Notes under the pieces: model-generated
The model's database searches: none
What the model saw: the letters and a program-made list of their open reading frames with translations, nothing else
Told to the model about the DNA's origin: nothing
Assembly (NCBI GenBank): GCA_011009095.1
Contig: VTPC01000053.1
Coordinates: forward strand, 59,038 to 123,037
Length of the DNA: 64,000 bases
Source of the DNA: Ignelater luminosus
Lineage: Eukaryota > Arthropoda > Insecta > Coleoptera > Elateridae
Direction: 5' to 3'
Shown here: positions 57,981 to 64,000 of the stretch, piece after piece
How positions within the stretch are numbered: the first letter of the stretch is position 1
How the letters are laid out: every line of letters starts with the position of its first letter
Translations under genes and position numbers: made by a program

Positions 57981-58090
57981 AACACCCTGTATATGGACTT
58001 CTCACAAAATACCATTCTGTATATGGGTTCTCACAGAATAACACTCTGTATATGGATGCCTCAGGGAATAACACCCTGTACTCGAGACAG
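57981..58090 (+). repeat. 30-bp tandem array carrying ACCCTGTATA
   Basis: Three complete units (57981-58010, 58011-58039, 58040-58069) and one partial unit (58070-58090). Each begins a(a)cacc/cattctgt/aca(c)ctctgta, continues tatgg, and ends in a tctcac(a)aat or ctcagggaat block. Units differ at several positions, so the array is not recent. Confidence 0.85.
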
Positions 58091-58104
58091 AATGTTAAGG
58101 TGCA

Positions 58105-58132
<28 letters not shown>
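58105..58132. repeat. (CT)n microsatellite
   Basis: About 14 CT units, a few bases after the tandem array. A second, short CT-rich run is present near 58172. Confidence 0.9.
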
Positions 58133-58136
<4 letters not shown>

Positions 58137-59810
58137 TAACTTAACATAAAATAAACATTATAAAACTACAGCCTCTCTCTCGTTTTTCAATAATCTTTAA
58201 CAATCTTTATACACAAAAATAAATATTATCTTCGCTACTAAAAGTCAGAATTCCAACAATACGGTACCTAAATTAATTAAAAAAAAAAAAAGCAAAGCTT
58301 ATATAAATAAAAACACCAAATTTAAACTACATACACATCGAATTATTTTCATACTTTAGAATAAATAAAACGCATATAAAAAATAGGCTAAAATGACGTT
58401 ATTACATGATATTGGATCTGCAGGATCTGTTTGACAAATACATTTAAAAATTTGTAAAACAACACAAAAGAATCAATAAGTAAACATTTCATAAAACAAA
58501 ATTAAACATGGTTCAAAACCATCGTAAATGTTAAATATACGTAACTGGATGTATTGTTTCAAACGAAAGGACAAAAAGGTATTTGAGAATGTAAACAACC
58601 TAACCATACGTAATATTTGACAGTTTTATTATTTTCACGATAAATACCCAAAACACTTAAAAACAATAAGATACAAATGAATATTTAATATGAAAACATT
58701 TTGTCTTGCACTAACATGGAGAATTCTTAAATTCCAGTATCATTCTAGAGCTGACGGTAAAATCCATCAAATATCAAACGACGAGAAGGGGTGATTCCAC
58801 ACACACTGTATTTTAAAAGCACTTAAATTTCCACATATCACAAAACTTTAATTTTAATTGAAAAAGAGCACCATTTCAAGCTGACGACATCCAGGATGCG
58901 ATGAGTCCATCCAAAATAAATTCATGCCTTACACAAGGTAAAAGATACACTAAAGATAACGGAAGATTTCCCGATTAGCACTCAAAATGTCTTTAAAAAC
59001 GAGACGAAAAGTTTTCAGTTCCTTCACGTGAACATAAAATACACTATAAACGACGGCAAAATCCTACTCAGCTTGCTGTAGCTACACAATCCCAACTGTG
59101 TGGTCAATAGCTATCTTTCGATACGGAAATAACGAGACGAAAATAAACAGGAAAACTCTTTCCACTACACGTGAATTCCAAAATTATTTAATCCGACCAA
59201 GGAGGTCGTTACTGTATTTCCAAAACCAGCATTCGAAAACACTCACGATACGAAAAACTTGAAAGATAAATTCATGGTAGATATTCAACTTTACGTCAAC
59301 AGACAAGTCGGGCGAATGCTTTGGCCTCACGGCCAAAGCGGTCTCGCTAAGCACCAAACGAGAACTCTCGGAGGAACCTTCCAATTTCTCCAACGCCTAA
59401 GAGGCTCAGACAAGAAGCCAAAAGTCAGACATACGCTGCACTATAAGATCAGGTATATAAAGGAATGTCGTTGATGGAAAAGTTTTTACCCTCATCGTTC
59501 GGATGTGAACCAGACTTTCTTGCGAACATAAAGATACTGAAACATAAAATTTCTGCAAACTGATAAACTATAAAAATGTTAAGACGTCTAGGAAACGATT
59601 CTATATTGAAATAGAACACGTACACATGGCGATCATAATATACCTTAACAAATTTGAACAAAATATTGTTTAGCAATATAAAGAATCCAATAAACGTTTT
59701 AAAACAAAACGAAGTAATAAATTAATACGAAATGGAAATACAAAATTTGAGGTAGAATCTGATTGTGTACGCAATATTAAAAAAATGACATTACACCCTC
59801 TCTACTAAAA

Positions 59811-61339
59811 GGGAGTTTCTTTGAGACACTTCCTTAGGCTGAAAAGCCTAACACAATAATAACTCTCTAGTTCAAAAAAAGAATAAAAAAAAATGATACT
59901 AAACCAAAATGAAACCAATGTCCAAACGAAACGCAAGAATTTGAAGAAATGACATTACAAATTTAGAATTGTTATTGTATGTTTCGGTATCAATGGGTTT
60001 CTTACTGGCCTAAATTATGTGCACCTATTGCCACCATTTTTTGGTAACAAATACTGCTTGTTGTCGATATTACAGTATTGCCAAAAACATTTCTATATTG
60101 CTGACTACATTGCCGTATTGCCATATAGTTATCAGTGTCAAGATTCCTTAAAGTTATATTGGCTAGAAATAAAATTTCCGTTTTTTTTAGAAATAACAAC
60201 AATAAGAATAACCAAGCATTGAATGTTTTGCCTTTGATAGGTATTATAGAAAAGAAAACATACTGTAGTATCCTAGCGGCTTGTTGCAGTATATTGCAAA
60301 TTATTGCTAAGTACAGTTTATTGCCAAATATATTACGGTTTGTACTAACAGTTAAAACAAATGCAAAACACAAAGTTATTGCCATATATGGCCGGTTTAT
60401 TTTCTTATATTGCCCTATATTGTCGAGTTATTGTCGAGTTATTGCCGCCTATTGCCGTTATTGCCTCTATACTACCGGCAAAATGTACACTTATTGTCAT
60501 AAGTATAAAACCTCAAGTATGGTATTGAAATAAATTTGTTTAATATGACTACATATCATTTTGACTAGAGAAATTACTTTTCGACGCAACACACTATCGG
60601 AAAATTGTTTCCAAATAACTGTTTGTTGTATTGTAGTCAAACTATTTCGCGCAACCCAGCGTAGACCAAACGGCGGCTAATCATCACGCATCAACGATTT
60701 GAACAATTTACACAATTAATATGTTGAATTTCATATACAGAGTTCAACAATGAACGGTATGACCTACTATAAGGAAACAATCACAACTTAAAAATTCAAA
60801 GAACTGAGTATAGAGTAACATCCTTTAAGAACAGCTTCTGGTGTTGCCTAAATTTTATTAAGCGCGATTTTGTAATTTTTAAAACTTTGAAGTCCACCCC
60901 TCGAAGTTTCCAACTGTTTTTAACAATATTTTGCAATTCTGGATTAGAAAAAGTCACTTACGATATCAAACAGCAAATTCAAAGCTATGAATTAAAAAAA
61001 ACGATGTGTTACCATATGGTAACGCTAGGAAGTTTTAGAAGAATTACATATGGTAAAAACATAATAATTATTATGAACTATACTTTACAAATGTGTAAAA
61101 TCTAAAATATTCTACATCAGATATTTCAAAGCAGTCCCGTGTCGTATTTCGTACACATCGTGCGAACTGAAGAAAAACAGCCCTCTACTGCACACCGCCT
61201 TTTTTTACCTGGAGTTGTTCTAAAACTCGGTGACCTGTTTGATTGTATCTCAACTCATCTAGCATACGACTAGAAGAGCAGCTGCCTGTAGAAGTAGACG
61301 GCTTGCCTAATACTTTTGGACAGAGAGCATAATGTTTTT
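59811..61339. other. No gene; dispersed TATTGCC motif at 60020-60480
   Basis: The 127- and 132-codon frames on opposite strands at 60002-60533 arise from the low-complexity text described separately and are not called as genes. The 72-codon frame at 60887-61105 has no recognised pattern. Confidence 0.5.
60020..60480 (+). repeat. Cryptic simple repeat based on TATTGCC / TATTGTCG
   Basis: The heptamer tattgcc occurs about ten times (for example near 60027, 60075, 60113, 60118, 60319, 60378, 60407, 60444, 60453 and 60462). Close variants such as tattgtcgagt also occur. Near 60420-60470 copies are almost contiguous. Spacing is irregular elsewhere, suggesting a decayed tandem array. Confidence 0.7.
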
Positions 61340-62420
61340 AAATACGTAATAGCTATTTTTCGCGAAAATCGAATTAAGCTATATTGTGTCCTAATTTCTT
61401 GTATAGGTAGACTACTACCCCTTTCTGCTTTTTATTCCTATCTTGTATCTGTTCAGACTTCCGCCCATTAAATTTGTGCCACCCATATTAGAATTGTAAA
61501 AGCCTATTAGGTTCGGTCTGGGAATGTATATAATAGATTTTTCAGTTTGAGAGTTTTACGTCTTACATTTCCCATAGGTTTCACTTCGTGACAAGTTGAT
61601 ACAAGAGTTACAACTCCGTTGTCAACTTAATTTGCCAAAAGAATTCCGCTAGGTCTGTCAATGGCAGTCTCATAGGTACCACTTTTTTTCTATGCAACAA
61701 ATTTTTTCTTTGTCAACTGACAATACTTTTTTGGTATAGGATTTTTCCGTATTGTTTCCGTACCATCAAAACCCCGTTCTTTTAAATACTTTAGCAGATT
61801 TATTCCCCTGAATAAATTGCCAAAATATAATTTATTTGGAAGATTTCGTTTTTCTTGTGATCAGTCATCAAGTATTTGTACAAATGTGGCAGCTGATTTA
61901 CCGAAATGCTTTTTGTAATCATTACAATGTCTGGAATTATTTCCTTGATACATCTGAGAGTTAGGCAGATAACTTGAAATAGTATTTAGGCACCACATCT
62001 TGTAACCAGATTTGATGGGTTTGTCGTAACAGAAATTTTTTTCCAGTTCAAAATACTCTGAGCATTTTGTTTTGTCTCTGTTTCCAGACTTTGTTTTTCA
62101 AATCAGGAAAGGAATTGTTAGCAATCTGTAGGAATCTTATCACACCTCATTAAATTATAGACAAGGTTATTTCTCATACCTCCGACAGGCTCCCAATACT
62201 ATCGCTTGTATCCGCTTGGGATGAAAATACCTAAGAAGCATTTTATTTTCGACACATTTACAGTAGGATCTTGATAATGTTTATATAGCACATTTTCTAA
62301 TTTGATCAACTATATATGAAATAGTTTCATTATTAAAAAAACTTTCTCTATATTCTGCTATTTATTCACAGCCTTAGATTTCAAACTCAATCTGTGTTGT
62401 TCGCTATCAATAAATCACCT
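61340..62420 (-). pseudogene. piggyBac-like transposase 2 (PGBD-like lineage), decayed
   Basis: On the minus strand shifted frames give, in order, the following. LLGIFILSGYKR and then YWEPVGGMRNNLVYNLMRCDK (about 62260-62130). KPIKSGYKMWCLNT-like text (about 62010). FGKSAATFVQILDD (about 61900). NKLYFGNLFRGINLLKYLKE (about 61840-61780), followed by RGFDGTETIRKN and IPKKYC. VTTLVSTCHEVKPMGNV (about 61610-61560) and IPRPNLIGFYNSNMGGTNLM (about 61510-61460). Last is RYKIGIKSRKG (about 61450). The family normally has Asp in YFDN and in GGTDxxD; here these are Gly, Asn and Gly respectively, so catalytic residues are lost. The segment with the first catalytic Asp is also disrupted. This lineage differs from piggyBac-like element 1. 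Ends were not found. Confidence 0.82.
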
Positions 62421-62814
62421 AAAGTAACAATCTCTTATACATTTCATTCTTTGGGATATTTTTCCATATGACTTATCTGACATGCAATTTCTTTTATGAA
62501 TTGCCGGCTGCCATCACGATTTGAAATTTAGTATCATTTTTCTTCCAACCAACAGTACAGAAAAACGAATAGTATTTGAAGCCTATGACATCAACTGTCT
62601 GTACTTTTCAATAGCATAGATTCTGTGCAATCGACTAAACAACCTTTTAGGGTAAACACGAATGTGCACGAATGGGAACGTAATGAGTGATGGTCTTAAA
62701 TATATCTTGTTCTGTTAGAGTTAGAAACCTACTGGCCAATGTGTGATTTTTATTTTGACCCCGCATCTGTCACTGAAAAGCATTAAGCTTCTTGTTTCAT
62801 TAGTTTCGTGTCTC

Positions 62815-63265
62815 TTAACGTAATGTAACAAAAACGTCAGACTTCACTTGGTGATTTCCGCCCTATGCTGTCAAGATTCATAAACAACTCTACATACAGA
62901 AGCTATCAAGCTCAGGTAAGAAATTTCTTAAACTGGACTGTTTGGAAAAGGTAGATGTTGCGATAGAACCAAACTTTCTCTAGCCCAACTTGGTTTAGCA
63001 TTCCTTTCCAACGTGCACACGTACGTTGAAATAACATGTGCAGATAGCCAAGGATCAACGTGTTCGTCAACAAGAAACGGCGACTTCCTCAACTTAGACA
63101 TTGAAAGAACGTTAATATATCGTTTAATTAACGTTATTCTAGAGTTGAAAAAGTCACGTTTAATTTTTTACCAAAATATGACGTGCCTGTTTCAACCAGA
63201 CACGTTAGTTCGACCTCATTAACGTGCTTACAACGTCAAGTTTACGTTCTTGTGTACGTTGGATT
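62815..63265. repeat. Segment strongly enriched in ACGT tetranucleotides
   Basis: Between 63010 and 63265 I count about 13 occurrences of ACGT (for example in gcacacgtacgttg, taacgttatt and caacgtcaagtttacgtt), where roughly one would be expected from base composition. Two more lie near 62817 and 62837. No fixed period is evident. The plus frame 63013-63222 overlaps it but has no recognised pattern. Confidence 0.65.
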
Positions 63266-63720
63266 AGTTTTTTCTAAACTTCTTAATTTTATTATAAAAT
63301 TTTTTTGAATTACTAACTTTGCTGAAACGCTTCGTGCATCAGCATCCTTAAAAGACGTACTTTTCAATATTTGCCCCAATTCTTCACGTGTTCCAAAAAG
63401 GTCTACCTGAGGTCCTCCAAAAGAGTGCCTAAAGTTTTTTAAGTTTTTTCAAAGAGTGTGCTTCATTTATATTTAAATCGCTCTTGAACTCATGAACGTT
63501 CTTTAAAATTTCAGTATTTATAACATTGGCACTCCATATTCCTCCTTAAACAATAAATTACAGAGCCTGTGACGTCTTGTACAAGAGATTTCGTGTAGAG
63601 CCACAAGCGCTTCTCGATATACTTGTCGTTGCATTCCTTCCACTTTACACCTTTTAATAAGATTTCTTTTTCAGCGGTCACTATTTTTTCGTTTCCTGAT
63701 GTCACCAGCACCATCATCTT
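63250..63720 (-). pseudogene. Coding-like block, family unknown
   Basis: The minus strand has an open frame from 63717 to 63511 reading ATAEKEILLKGVKWKE-like text (TAEKEILLKGVKWKECNDK) and SLVQDVTGSVIYCL. A shifted frame then gives NTEILKNVHEFKSDLN. After one stop and shift, GGPQVDLFGTREELGQI follows, and then FKDADARSVSAKL, down to about 63310. The continuity of protein-like residue usage through several shifts suggests a decayed gene of about 150 codons or more. I do not recognise it. A transposon protein or a host gene remnant are both possible. Confidence 0.35.
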
Positions 63721-64000
63721 TTCAAGACAACATTATTAGATCGGAAACTCAATTCATCAATGCTTCATTTATTTACAGTACTAACTGTGCGTTCTTCAAC
63801 CCTAAGACTAAGGGGAATCTCCTAATTATTTTAGTTTATTTATAGCCAATGGATATAAACCATAGGCTACTTCATATACTAACCAAGCAAACTGCGTAAA
63901 ACCGGGACAGTATTTTTCGCTTTACTATAAATATTATATTACATGTGTCAGTTACACACAGTAAGTATGTCTACCTGATATCAGTCAATTACTGGAGAAA

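Larger units (their letters stand above)
57803..59810. repeat. Unclassified interspersed repeat, copy B (with inserted tandem arrays)
   Basis: Landmarks shared with 30275-31470 occur in the same order. They are agatgttcaatcacgtagct (57803-57822), ctttccactacacgtgaat (about 59158), atccgaccaaggaggtcgtt (59190-59209), a tatttccaaaac block, and a closing tacgcaatattaaaa...acattac (about 59768-59790). The interval between the first two anchor sites is about 1387 bases here and 609 in copy A. The excess includes the 30-bp tandem array and the CT run. Palindromic text at 59315-59340 (tttggcctcacggccaaa) is notable. No coding pattern was recognised. Confidence 0.65.

Noticed and set aside
60002-60533. 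127- and 132-codon frames on opposite strands
   Set aside because: Both arise from the TATTGCC-based low-complexity sequence; the products are simple-sequence translations.
1-64000. CRISPR array, prokaryotic operon or phage
   Set aside because: No regularly spaced direct repeats and no ribosome-binding-site or operon organisation; the gene relics are eukaryotic transposable elements with introns or frameshifts.

Overview
This is eukaryotic DNA, almost certainly from an arthropod and most likely an insect. It is AT-rich, has no long intact gene and no operon structure, and contains insect-type elements: Jockey-like and RTE-like non-LTR retroelements, a 17.6/297-type Ty3/Gypsy pol, Tc1-like and piggyBac-like DNA transposons, and a palindromic element with TATACAGGGTG ends. 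I found no host gene that I could identify, no tRNA or rRNA gene and no CRISPR array. There is one assembly gap (400 N at 32365-32764). The window is best read as an intergenic or intronic graveyard of broken transposable elements, in which nearly every recognisable protein segment is interrupted by stops, frameshifts or deletions.

Layout. 1-6960: mostly featureless AT-rich sequence, with an unrecognised minus-strand coding-like block near 3.8-4.5 kb. 6960-8050: Jockey-like reverse transcriptase (RT) relic (+). 9560-10230: linker and RNase H of a second non-LTR element (-). 10825-11265: Tc1-like transposase relic (+). 11430-12420: Gypsy pol relic (+). 14.1-14.8 kb: GC-richer island of unknown nature. 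18600-20250: RTE element (+). 20434-22893: a DNA-transposon-like unit with 22-bp terminal inverted repeats around a broken gene resembling DUF7869-type proteins. 27261-29070: large inverted-repeat (foldback) element. 29.76-30.0 kb: possible SINE-like block. 30275-31470: first copy of an interspersed repeat whose second, longer copy is at 57803-59810. 32018-33482 (+) and 53425-54480 (-): two copies of the same uncharacterised insect repeat-encoded protein family. 38118-40197: DNA transposon with TIRs beginning TGTTACGG, a gene for a KRBA2/SCAND3-like (Ginger-like) integrase, one probable intron and a cysteine-rich tail. 42079-42660: RTE fragment. 42669-44728: piggyBac relic (-). 48780-51050: Jockey-like element (-). 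52270-53115: second Tc1-like relic (+). 61340-62420: second, different piggyBac-like relic (-).

These sequences do not form a shared pathway; they are independent insertions of different ages. The most informative pieces are the two DNA transposons with visible ends (20434-22893 and 38118-40197), the foldback element, the paired copies of unclassified families, and a 30-bp tandem array whose units carry the same ACCCTGTATA motif that ends the foldback element. Protein family names come from my own reading of translations and remembered family patterns, not from a database search.
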